From NCBI GenBank assembly GCA_965213735.1, contig CBDCAB010000006.1, forward strand, positions 2,108,001 through 2,172,000: a stretch of 64,000 bases of DNA. Direction: 5' to 3'. The stretch is from CALDTK01 sp965213735. GTDB taxonomy: Bacteria; Bacteroidota; Bacteroidia; Chitinophagales; Saprospiraceae. Below, piece by piece: positions 46,508 through 54,429 of the stretch. The position numbers and the translations under genes are program-made. The notes under the pieces were generated by a model. The model saw only the letters and a list, made by a program, of their open reading frames with translations. It was not told the DNA's origin and made no database searches. Each line of letters opens with the position of its first letter. Within the stretch, counting starts at the first letter, position 1.

Positions 46508-46734
46508 GTGAGTAGTTGTTGATATGGTTGGACGAGTCCCCTTAGCTGACAGGCTTCTGGGAGAACTCGTAAAGCTAGCGCTCTTGACGCATGTTCGGAA
46601 GCTTGCCGTTTGATGTGGTGCAGGAAATCAACCTGCGCTTTACAGGTGAAGGCTCCTTGGTAGAGGTTGCTGGAGGAGCATTCGTCAGACAAGTTTTCCG
46701 AGCTTAACTTCAATCAGCCCACTACTTTGCCCAC
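46508..46734. other. Divergent intergenic region uvrB / arginyl-transferase-like gene
   Basis: 227 bases with the control regions of both genes. No LexA-like palindrome or TAnnTTTG element was found by eye. Confidence 0.35.
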
Positions 46735-47820
46735 GTGTTGCCCATTAATCAAGATGACTACCTCGACCAAGGCTATTTTAGATCGGGCCACACCATCCGG
46801 CAGACCAAATTCCTGTTCGTTGATCGGAAGATGTGGTCAACCATCTGGAGTCGAGTACCTCTGCAGAGCTACACCCTCTCTAAATCCCAGCGCAAATTGT
46901 GGCGCACGGCCAGCAAGCGCTTTCGTATTGAGGTCGGCCCCTACCACCGTCGCGATGATCAGGATATCGTCTACCACCGCTATCAGCAAGCTCATCCACT
47001 CGATGTAGGTCGCAGTGTCGATGAAGTCTTTGGTGTACACGAGCCTACGCATGATTTCGATACCTATACCATAGGTGTTTACGAACAAGACCGGCTGGTT
47101 GCCTTTTCAGCTTTCGATCTCGGAAGCCGCACCTTAGCCTCCTTGTTTGGCTGTTACTTGCCGGAGTATCGCAAATCGAGTCTCGGTATTTTTTCGATGT
47201 TAGCTGAGATGTCTTTTGGGCGCTCGCTCGGCTTAGAGCACTACCATCCAGGCTATTGTGTGCCCGGTCTGCCAGCATTTGCTTACAAGCAGCGTTTGCC
47301 ACATCTGGAAGGCCGCACCTTCCTCAACAGCGATTGGCAGCCTTTCGGAGAACTCCTCGAGCAGCCCTTGCCGCACCAAATCATCGAGCAGCGTACGCAA
47401 GAGCTCCAGCAGGCACTTACGCGCCGCGGCCTTAAGTGCACCTTATTATACATGCCGCTGTGTGAATTTGTCCCAATTCGCGAGGGTGCATACGGAGCTA
47501 TACCCTTACCTCTCGCCTTCGAGCTGCACGTAAACTTCGATATAGGTGAATGCTTCGTTGGCTACAACCCTAGCGATGAGACTTTTGAGATCTGGTTTGG
47601 GTCGGAGGTAGCCGACTTATCCAACGAGTCTGACTTTGATCAACTAGGCTCGCAGGTACCCCTCAATTCCAACCTCAAATTTTACGATACACGTCAGTTG
47701 CTGTTCTCGAGCCCCGATCTCGCTCCAGTAGTGGCTATGTGTGTCCCGCAAGTACTCATGCTGCGCACGCTGCACATGGTACCATATTGGCTTCTCGGCA
47801 AGGACTTCAAAATTTACTAG
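46735..47820 (+). CDS. Arginyl-tRNA--protein transferase (ATE/Bpt)-like protein
   Basis: 361 residues. The block SLGIFSMLAEMSFGRSLGLE followed by HYHPGYCVPGLPAFAYKQRL matches the C-terminal GNAT-like catalytic half of ATE1/Bpt aminoacyl-tRNA-protein transferases (SLG-Y-L-EI...A...GL...Y-GY-I...M-YK). Such enzymes attach Arg or Leu to exposed N-terminal residues and mark proteins for N-degron proteolysis. The N-terminal Cys-rich ATE domain is not seen; instead there is a short DYLDQGYFRSG opening. The C-terminal ~130 residues are unlike canonical members. Start GTG 46735 or TTG 46738 is tentative. Substrate specificity is not predictable. Confidence 0.7.
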   Translation: MLPINQDDYLDQGYFRSGHTIRQTKFLFVDRKMWSTIWSRVPLQSYTLSKSQRKLWRTASKRFRIEVGPYHRRDDQDIVYHRYQQAHPLDVGRSVDEVFGVHEPTHDFDTYTIGVYEQDRLVAFSAFDLGSRTLASLFGCYLPEYRKSSLGIFSMLAEMSFGRSLGLEHYHPGYCVPGLPAFAYKQRLPHLEGRTFLNSDWQPFGELLEQPLPHQIIEQRTQELQQALTRRGLKCTLLYMPLCEFVPIREGAYGAIPLPLAFELHVNFDIGECFVGYNPSDETFEIWFGSEVADLSNESDFDQLGSQVPLNSNLKFYDTRQLLFSSPDLAPVVAMCVPQVLMLRTLHMVPYWLLGKDFKIY

Positions 47821-47924
47821 CCTCCAAACAGTATGTAATGTCCAGTCAGTCAACGGAGCGCGCCGCATTTTCCGCTACACAGCATCAATCCGCTAGCGTC
47901 CAATTTCAGAAACTGTTACTGCCT

Positions 47925-48377
47925 CTAGAGGTACTTCACCACAAAAGTGATCGTGAGGTTTTCACCAGCTTTTAGTTCAAAGTCGAAGTCGTCAAAGTTC
48001 GGTCGGCGCAAACCCCTGTGCACATAGTTGCTAAAGCCAAAGCCTTCTATGGGCAGCAGAATTCCCCAGTCTATGTGTCCATTGCTATTTTCATCGTCCG
48101 CGAGGGCGGCAGCATATCGCCCTGGTTGCACGTCATCGACGACAAAGGTCACCACTCCATTTGCGAACGTGCGTTTGTCGGAGTGGCGCTGGAAGTTGCT
48201 CTTTTCAGATTTCCACTGTTTCTCACTTTCGTAAAACCCGACATGCAGCAGTCCCTCCTCACTGCGGATACCTTCTATACGTATGGTCAATTGCTGAGCA
48301 GCCGCTCCCTGGCCCATGAGTAGTGGGAGAAACAGGCAGAGGAAGGTCAAACAGCGCAAGAAGATCCGGGATTTCAT
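47925..48377 (-). CDS. DUF2141 domain-containing exported protein
   Basis: 150 residues from the ATG at 48377 (MKSRIFLRCLTFLCLFLPLL signal peptide ending AAAQ). The DUF2141 core follows: LTIRIEGIRSEEGLLHVGFY, VDDVQPGRYAAALADDENSN and a GFSNYVHRG-type segment before the final strand. Family function is unknown; members are periplasmic or surface-exposed small beta proteins. It is a single-gene unit, convergent with the arginyl-transferase-like gene. Confidence 0.87.
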   Translation of the reverse strand: MKSRIFLRCLTFLCLFLPLLMGQGAAAQQLTIRIEGIRSEEGLLHVGFYESEKQWKSEKSNFQRHSDKRTFANGVVTFVVDDVQPGRYAAALADDENSNGHIDWGILLPIEGFGFSNYVHRGLRRPNFDDFDFELKAGENLTITFVVKYL

Positions 48378-48543
48378 GTGCAGCAGCTTAAACGTTGCGG
48401 CTGGGTACATGTTTTGTGGGTGAAGCTCGCCTACCGCACAATTGGCAAATTGTCCGTGTTATAAGCTTTAACGTCAGTTTAAGGCCAGCTTAGCTGCAAC
48501 GACAGCTCAAATTGGTTATCTTTAATCCTCAGAACCCACGCGC

Positions 48544-49218
48544 ATGCGACTAGCTTTACTTTTTACATTTTTCCTGCTGACTCGGCTTTTGGCCGCGCAA
48601 AGTGGTCTGTCCTTTGACACACCTTTTGTCGAGAAACCAGTAGATCCAGCTATTTCGGACGTGAAAGCCCAAGCCCGCGTGCTCAACAACGATGGTCGAA
48701 GGCTACTGGTACGGTGGATTCGCGAAGTAAATGACGTGCCTGCTGGCTGGTCGAGCGCTATCTGTGATACCAACCAATGTTACCTGCCTCAAGTTGATTC
48801 TGCTGACTTTTCCATTTCACCCAACAGTAGCGCTCCGATAGAACCACACGTCTACCCCGATGGTAGTAGAGGCGACGCTCAGATCACTGTTAGAGTCTTT
48901 GAAATTGCTGATCGCACCAACAGTGCTACAGCAACATTCCGCTTCAGTGAGATCAGCGGCGTATCAAACCCTTTCTACTCCGGTCCCCGCATCTACCCTA
49001 ATCCTGGTCGCGGCGATTTTGAGGTAATGTCAGATGTGCCGATCAGTAAGATTACGCTGACGAATGTCCTTGGCAAAGTCGTTCGGGAATACCCAGCATA
49101 TTTGAAACGGTATGACATTTCAGATTTGCCTAATGGCATTTACCTCGCTTCTTTAATAGGACTAGACGGCCGTGTGATAAAGACCTTGCGCTACAGCAAA
49201 CGGCAGGTGATGCCCTAG
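48544..49218 (+). CDS. Small secreted protein with T9SS sorting domain
   Basis: 224 residues: signal peptide (MRLALLFTFFLLTRLLAAQ), a ~120-residue beta-rich domain with a Cys pair in AICDTNQCYLP, and a C-terminal sorting domain (RIYPNPGRGDFEVMSDVPIS to the Lys/Arg-rich end). The middle domain resembles an uncharacterised Ig-like module; no catalytic motif is seen. Probably exported to the surface or medium. Confidence 0.85.
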   Translation: MRLALLFTFFLLTRLLAAQSGLSFDTPFVEKPVDPAISDVKAQARVLNNDGRRLLVRWIREVNDVPAGWSSAICDTNQCYLPQVDSADFSISPNSSAPIEPHVYPDGSRGDAQITVRVFEIADRTNSATATFRFSEISGVSNPFYSGPRIYPNPGRGDFEVMSDVPISKITLTNVLGKVVREYPAYLKRYDISDLPNGIYLASLIGLDGRVIKTLRYSKRQVMP

Positions 49219-50030
49219 ACTCTTGTTTGTGTACTTCAGTGGTTGTATGGCAGTATAAGTTGCGGCAGCCTTGGCGGAGTTTCGCCTAGAGGAGAAAGAC
49301 AATGTCGAGCAATGTTATCCGTGCAGGCTTGCCTTCTGCGTGTTGCCACTTCTTTAGGATTAGCTACAGAGATTTAGCACTCAAACGCCGCGAGAGCCAC
49401 ACAAAAGCTAACGTGCCTATTTTCTTAGGTTTGGCAGGCAGAGCAATTTGTTTCTGGTAGATCATGAATATCAAGCTCAACAGGATAGCTTGAAATGAAT
49501 TAATGATTGATGCTTACAACATGCTGTACCGGATGCGCAGCAGGGAGGTAGCAGACTGTGAAAACGTGTCATGCATTCTAGTTAATAAATGAGGATATAA
49601 TCCCAGCAAGCAGGAGCAAATGGCTCAATCCCGCATGAGATGTGCGCTATAAGTTCCTACTGCAGGGAGCACTATCGCTGAGGGTAGGACGATTTACAGT
49701 ATGTCCATCGCAGTGTTTAAAGTCCAAGTGCATACCCACCAAGCTCGGACTGCCGCTATTCACCTGCAAAAGGGGCAAATTTCATTGCCGCATAAGGTGC
49801 GATCAATAGAGTTGCATGCTTCCAGACCTAGCGATAAGGCAATTCTGCGCATACTACACCAAGTGAAAGGCCCTACACCCAGTCACTTAGAATATTCAAT
49901 ATCCGAGGATGTACAATAGCAACATGTACTCGGGTCTGTCGAACGGATGACTCTCCAGACAACCATATAGGTCTGATCGGCAGCAATACGGAATTACCTG
50001 TTGTATAAGCTAAAGAATTTCCTTCCTAAA
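49219..50030. other. Long region without a recognisable gene
   Basis: About 810 bases after the small T9SS gene. Composition is more even and AT-richer than the flanking genes. The longest candidate frame (49701-49919, plus strand, 72 codons) has no recognisable motif. No tRNA, repeat or hairpin stands out. It may be decayed coding sequence or hold an unrecognised small RNA. Confidence 0.4.
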
Positions 50031-50068
50031 AAGTAGCGGGGCCGAAAGTCAACACTTTCGACCCCGCT
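50031..50068 (-). terminator. Intrinsic terminator for the thioredoxin-fold gene
   Basis: A 15-bp stem with one mismatch (AGCGGGGTCGAAAGT with ACTTTCGGCCCCGCT, read on the minus strand), GTTG loop, followed by a TTTTT run, about 55 bases past the stop at 50125. Confidence 0.85.
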
Positions 50069-50124
50069 AGAGGAGAGCGTAAAAGCCTACTGACTTCAGC
50101 AGGCGTCATCTCATCAAGAGCTTC

Positions 50125-51639
50125 CTAGTTGATGGACACTTTGAGCAGGCTTGTACCTGCCGGTGAAGTGAGCTGGAGATAGTGAATCCCTTTCGCTCGA
50201 GAAGGTACGTCAAATGTCAGTTGGCGAGCGGCAGGCTGAGCATTATAGACAGCTATAGTCTGACCTACAGAGTTGACCAAGCGCGCCTCTATGTCATGAT
50301 TGGAGGCAAGATCTGCAAGAGTAACTACAAGCACTCCTCCTGCCGAAGCAGGATTAGGATAGACATCAAGGTGGGCTGCAACAGGGCTTTGAGTCCCTAC
50401 AGTAGTTCTACGCTGAATTCTAGCGGTGCTGCTGGTTATGGTTTCAAATGTTTCTTCAACAAAGTTGTGGATGAAGATAACATCGCCATTAGCGGCATAA
50501 AGCCTCAAACCTGGGACAGGTGCAGTAGATGGATACTGATCTGCGCCATCACCATAGCTATCGGTGACGGTGAAGGTCCAACATTCAAAGTCCTCATTGT
50601 CCACCTGTAGATTGTAGTTAAACACTTTGTTAGCGTCAGCGCCACCGCCATTAGTGAGACCATCATAGGTCTCATTTAGCACAAGAGTACCATCACCGTC
50701 ACGAACTTGGAGGCCGGTTTCAATTACCCAAAAGTCTGTTGTTAGCTCGAGACGCATAGAATCAGTCACAGCAGGGGGAGCACCAATTGTTGCAGTTACG
50801 AGATTATCACTAGGGTCTGTATCTCCCGCACCAACGACTTCAATTGTAGCGTTTAACACACTGGTTTCATAAGCTGCGGCTGGCACAGCACCGATCACCA
50901 CATCCCTGATTTCATAAGGTTGGAATGTCTCGTTGAGCGTATTTTCAAGTACCACTCCGCCGTTTTCGTCCAGTACACGAAGAGTCACGCTGTTGAGCGG
51001 CTGCAAGGAGAGGTTTTGGAACCTTACACTCGCCGTTGCATCTGAACCGCAGGCACTCGTTTCACCTGTATAGGCAAGAGCAAAAGTGTTAGGCGATTGA
51101 GTTGCGGTGCCCGGGTCGTTTTGCGCGTAGTCTTGATAAACGGTCAAGTCGGTGTGACGTCCAATCTCGACCACCATACGATTAGGAGAAATTGCGTAGA
51201 CTGTGGGATAGTACGCGATCTCGTAATCATCTCCAAAATCATCGTCATTTACGATAGCATAATTGACACCTGCTGTCCAATCTCCAAGGCTGGTTGTACC
51301 TGCAGAGCCACCATTAGCGGCCATACCTAGTAAATTTTCAGGAGTCCGTGAATCAGACTCAACCATGAGCACTCTCAATTCATTAGTGCCGTTTGGGCCA
51401 TATTGCTCATCTAACCGCTTGAAATACTCTGCTTCGTGCCACGACCAGCATGGTGGACACCAAGTAGCCATCACATCTACTATCACGGTGTAGCCGCTGT
51501 CAAGCACTTCGTGCAGGTTGTAGGGCTCCCCATGGTAAGTAGTCGCCACAAGGTTCTCAGCGAAGCTGTAATCCGCGATTTGCGCTTGAGAGGCAAAACC
51601 TCCTACACATAATAAGAGTGCAAGTAAAGAGTTCTTCAT
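50125..51639 (-). CDS. Secreted thioredoxin-fold protein with T9SS sorting domain
   Basis: 504 residues from the ATG at 51639 (MKNSLLALLLCVGGFASQAQ signal peptide). The thioredoxin-like domain spans ~22-180 with the redox motif WCPPC (Cys61, Cys64) in VDVMATWCPPCWSWHE and a cis-Pro-type strand near YEIAYYPTVYAI. A beta-rich middle part (~190-400; repeated RVLDENGG and TVTDSYGDGADQ segments) leads to a C-terminal sorting domain (~420-504, HLDVYPNPASAGGVLVVTL). It is a predicted extracellular or surface thiol-disulfide protein; the usual cytoplasmic partner proteins are absent. A weak promoter (TTG, 20 bases, CATATTTG) lies at 51674-51704 on the minus strand. Confidence 0.88.
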   Translation of the reverse strand: MKNSLLALLLCVGGFASQAQIADYSFAENLVATTYHGEPYNLHEVLDSGYTVIVDVMATWCPPCWSWHEAEYFKRLDEQYGPNGTNELRVLMVESDSRTPENLLGMAANGGSAGTTSLGDWTAGVNYAIVNDDDFGDDYEIAYYPTVYAISPNRMVVEIGRHTDLTVYQDYAQNDPGTATQSPNTFALAYTGETSACGSDATASVRFQNLSLQPLNSVTLRVLDENGGVVLENTLNETFQPYEIRDVVIGAVPAAAYETSVLNATIEVVGAGDTDPSDNLVTATIGAPPAVTDSMRLELTTDFWVIETGLQVRDGDGTLVLNETYDGLTNGGGADANKVFNYNLQVDNEDFECWTFTVTDSYGDGADQYPSTAPVPGLRLYAANGDVIFIHNFVEETFETITSSTARIQRRTTVGTQSPVAAHLDVYPNPASAGGVLVVTLADLASNHDIEARLVNSVGQTIAVYNAQPAARQLTFDVPSRAKGIHYLQLTSPAGTSLLKVSIN

Positions 51640-51673
51640 TCGTTCAGTTTGTTTGATGAGCAGTTGGCAGCAG

Positions 51674-51704
51674 CAAATATGTGCAGCAGCTTTGGAGAGC
51701 ACAA
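51674..51704 (-). promoter_or_regulatory. Possible Bacteroidota promoter for the thioredoxin-fold gene
   Basis: TTG and CATATTTG (one base from TAnnTTTG) are separated by 20 bases on the minus strand, about 35 bases from the start codon. Confidence 0.35.
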
Positions 51705-51835
51705 GATGGAAAAATTCAGTTAATATGAGGGCCTTAGTGCATCCTATTTCTGTAAACAGCCCGACAAGTAACCCTGAGTTGTAGCATCTTTGGGTTTAGC
51801 AGCATGCTTCTTCGCGTGTAGCTACATTCGCCCCC

Positions 51836-52981
51836 GTGTCTTTCGCCTCCCTCATCACCCCTACCTCCATCCCGCAGCAGTGGGTACAGGCCGTTGATGC
51901 AGATCGTGTCCCGCAAGCCGTTTTGCTTACTGGGGCAGCAGGCTCAGAGCTGCTTCCGCTTTCGCTAAAACTAATCGGCTACCTCCAGTGCTCTAACCGG
52001 CAGCACGACGAGTTGGGTTTTGGCGAAAGCTGTAAACAATGCGACGCCTGCCGCGCACATGCCAAACTCGCACACCCGGACGTACACTTTACCTTTCCTG
52101 TCGTGGGAAGTGGTGCCACGAGTGCCAATCACCTCCCGCAGTGGCGTGAAGAAGTACTAGCCAACCCTTATCTCGACCATACCAGTTGGCTGCGTGCCCA
52201 AACTTCCGATAATAAGCAAGGCAATATCAACCGCGATGAGGTGATGCGCATCCTGCACGATGTGGCGCTGCAACGCTTTACCGATGGCTATAAAGTGGTG
52301 ATGATCTGGGGCGCAGACTACCTCGGCGAAGAAGCCAACAAGCTGCTCAAAGTCATTGAAGAGCCGCCGGCCCGCACACTGATGCTGCTGATCACCAATC
52401 GCTTCGAGCGAATTTTGCCTACGATTACCAGTCGGTGTCGCATTTACCGATTGCCGCCTCCACCTGTCCCCGAAATTGCTGGGCTACTCGTGCAACGCGG
52501 CATCGCGCAGGTGAGAGCCACCGAAATTGCCTACGCTGCAGGTGGTGACATAGGCCGCGCCCTCACAACTGCGGCTGAGGAAACAGCTAATGGCGATGCA
52601 GAGCCCGACCTGGCGCAGTGGCTCCGGGCGTGTTTTGCCGGAAGGGGAGCTGACATTATAAAGAACTCGGCTGCACTAGCGGCCCTCACCCGCGAACAGC
52701 AGAAACACTTTCTGCAGCGTGTGTTACGCTTTATTCGCGAACTCGGCGTGGTCTGCGCTGGGAATCCACAGCCGCTGCGCCTGGCCGAGTCCGAGCGCGC
52801 AGTGGCACAAAAACTGGCTGGCCTCCTCGAGTGGCCCCAGCTGACGGCCCTTGCCGAAGAGACCGAGCGTCTCCTGCAGGCCGTCGAACGCAACGCGAAC
52901 GGGAAAATAGCCTTTACGGCTGCCTCGATTCGCATCCATCATATTCTCGCACCACCCAAACCTTTGCGTCTTGCGAGCTAA
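51836..52981 (+). CDS. holB: DNA polymerase III delta' subunit
   Basis: 381 residues, starting GTG at 51836. Clamp-loader AAA+ fold with the degenerate, non-ATP-binding P-loop region LLTGAAGSELLPLSLKL, a zinc-binding cluster Cys66/Cys69/Cys72 (SCKQCDACRAHAK), the sensor region VVMIWGADYLGEEANKLL-KVIEEPP and the SRC motif TSRCRIYRL. A perfect iterated 16-mer (52017-52032) encodes FGESC, supplying the first zinc-ligand Cys. It is followed 14 bases later by the PSP1-domain gene, a pairing also known from Bacillus (holB-yaaT). Confidence 0.92.
   Translation: MSFASLITPTSIPQQWVQAVDADRVPQAVLLTGAAGSELLPLSLKLIGYLQCSNRQHDELGFGESCKQCDACRAHAKLAHPDVHFTFPVVGSGATSANHLPQWREEVLANPYLDHTSWLRAQTSDNKQGNINRDEVMRILHDVALQRFTDGYKVVMIWGADYLGEEANKLLKVIEEPPARTLMLLITNRFERILPTITSRCRIYRLPPPPVPEIAGLLVQRGIAQVRATEIAYAAGGDIGRALTTAAEETANGDAEPDLAQWLRACFAGRGADIIKNSAALAALTREQQKHFLQRVLRFIRELGVVCAGNPQPLRLAESERAVAQKLAGLLEWPQLTALAEETERLLQAVERNANGKIAFTAASIRIHHILAPPKPLRLAS
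52017..52032 (+). repeat. Iterated 16-mer, perfect copy
   Basis: GTTTTGGCGAAAGCTG within holB, reading FGESC at the zinc-finger border. Confidence 0.8.
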
Positions 52982-52995
52982 ATACACCCCCACAC

Positions 52996-54396
52996 ATGGC
53001 TTGCGCATCATGCGGAACCACCAGTGCAAACGGCGAACCTGCTGGCTGCGGCTCCAAAGGCCACTGCGCCACAGGCGGCTGCAACAGAATGAGCACCTAC
53101 GACTGGCTCACCATCCAAGGCGTGCGCGATGTGGCCGACCAACACTTCGTGGAGGTCAGCTTCAAACACGGCGCCAGCAAAGACTTTTTCTACTGCCCAC
53201 CTGAAGTAGGCGCTTCAACGCGCGATCTGGTAGTGGTCGAAACAGAACACGGCTTCGACACCGGCTACATCACCCTCTCCGGCGAACTCGTGCTCGCCCA
53301 AATGAAGCGCAAAAAGACGCGCCCCAACAACGTGCGTTTCGATGTGGTGCGCATCGCTCACGAGCGCGACCGCGAACGACTCGACGAGGCGCGGCGACTC
53401 GAAAAAGAAGCCCTCATCCGCGGCCGCGTGATTGCCTACGGCACCGAGCTGCCCATGAAATTGAGCGACGTGGAGTACCAGGGCGACCTGCGCAAGGCCA
53501 CCTTCTACTACACTTCCGAAACGCGAATCGACTTTCGGGAGCTCATCAAAAGCTTAGCTCGAGAGTTTCGCATTCGGGTGGAAATGCGGCAAATTGGTGC
53601 GCGGCAAGAGACGGGCAGAATCGGCGGCATCGGCTCCTGTGGTCGGGAGCTGTGCTGCGCTACCTGGATTACAGATTTTAAAACTGTTAATACCTCTGCC
53701 GCCCGCTACCAAGGCCTTGCGCTCAATCAAACCAAGCTCTCTGGCCAGTGCGGTCGCCTCAAGTGTTGCCTCAATTACGAGCTCGATACCTACCTCGACG
53801 CGCTGCAAGATTTTCCGAAAAAAGCGGATAAAATTCGACTCCCGAGCGGGAAAGCTGTCTTGGTGAAAACTGACGTCTTCAAGCGGCTCATGCACTACCA
53901 AATCATCAAAGGCAGGGAGCGCGGGCCGTTTGTGACTCTCACGGTGAATCAGGTGCACGAAGTATTGGCCAATCCTGATGCTGACATTCAGACATTCGTT
54001 GCCATAGAGCATGAGCGACAAGAAAAGATTGCGCAGGAAACGGCGGAGGAGCACGACTATGGCGACGTTACCGGAGTTATAGATATCCCACTCGAGAAGC
54101 GATCGCGCAAGAAGCGAGGGCGTTCGGGCGGCTCAGGCAAGAAATCGCGTGGCAATAAGCGCGGTGGTCGCCAAGGCCGTGGGGGCAATAGCGATTCAGC
54201 TTCCGCCAAAACAGATCGGCCGCCTCGCAAGAAGCGTCGACGCGGAGGTAAATCTTCTGGTGAGCCTTCGAACAACGCCAATAACAGCGGCAATTCCAGC
54301 AATCGCTCGCGAGGCCGTGGGCGAGGCAGGAGCAAAGGCAAAGGCCGCGGACCGAAACCTCAGGGTGGTGGATCAGAACCGGGTGGCAAGTCATAG
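52996..54396 (+). CDS. PSP1 domain protein (RicT/YaaT-like) with disordered RG-rich tail
   Basis: 466 residues from the ATG at 52996. The PSP1 core (~90-290) carries two Cys clusters, GIGSCGRELCCATW and SGQCGRLKCCLNYE, typical of the RicT/YaaT family. In Bacillus RicT works with RicA and RicF, binds Fe-S and affects mRNA processing. The N-terminus adds a Cys-rich stretch (CASCGTT, AGCGSKGHCATGGCN) not part of the core. The last ~110 residues are Arg/Gly/Lys/Ser-rich and low in complexity (RKKRGRSGG, NKRGGRQGRGG, SRGRGRGRSKGKG), suggesting nucleic-acid binding. It follows holB, as in Firmicutes. The motif at 54197-54212 encodes ASAKT in the tail. Confidence 0.85.
   Translation: MACASCGTTSANGEPAGCGSKGHCATGGCNRMSTYDWLTIQGVRDVADQHFVEVSFKHGASKDFFYCPPEVGASTRDLVVVETEHGFDTGYITLSGELVLAQMKRKKTRPNNVRFDVVRIAHERDRERLDEARRLEKEALIRGRVIAYGTELPMKLSDVEYQGDLRKATFYYTSETRIDFRELIKSLAREFRIRVEMRQIGARQETGRIGGIGSCGRELCCATWITDFKTVNTSAARYQGLALNQTKLSGQCGRLKCCLNYELDTYLDALQDFPKKADKIRLPSGKAVLVKTDVFKRLMHYQIIKGRERGPFVTLTVNQVHEVLANPDADIQTFVAIEHERQEKIAQETAEEHDYGDVTGVIDIPLEKRSRKKRGRSGGSGKKSRGNKRGGRQGRGGNSDSASAKTDRPPRKKRRRGGKSSGEPSNNANNSGNSSNRSRGRGRGRSKGKGRGPKPQGGGSEPGGKS
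54197..54212 (-). repeat. Iterated 16-mer, 1 mismatch
   Basis: CAGCTTCCGCCAAAAC in the disordered tail of the PSP1 gene; its variant is identical to the copy at 25776. Confidence 0.7.
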
Positions 54397-54429
54397 AGTT
54401 ACTCCCCCGCAACCTCAAGAAATATTAGC

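Noticed and set aside
49701..49919. 72-codon plus-strand frame
   Set aside because: No motif, signal or homology I recognise; length is within chance.
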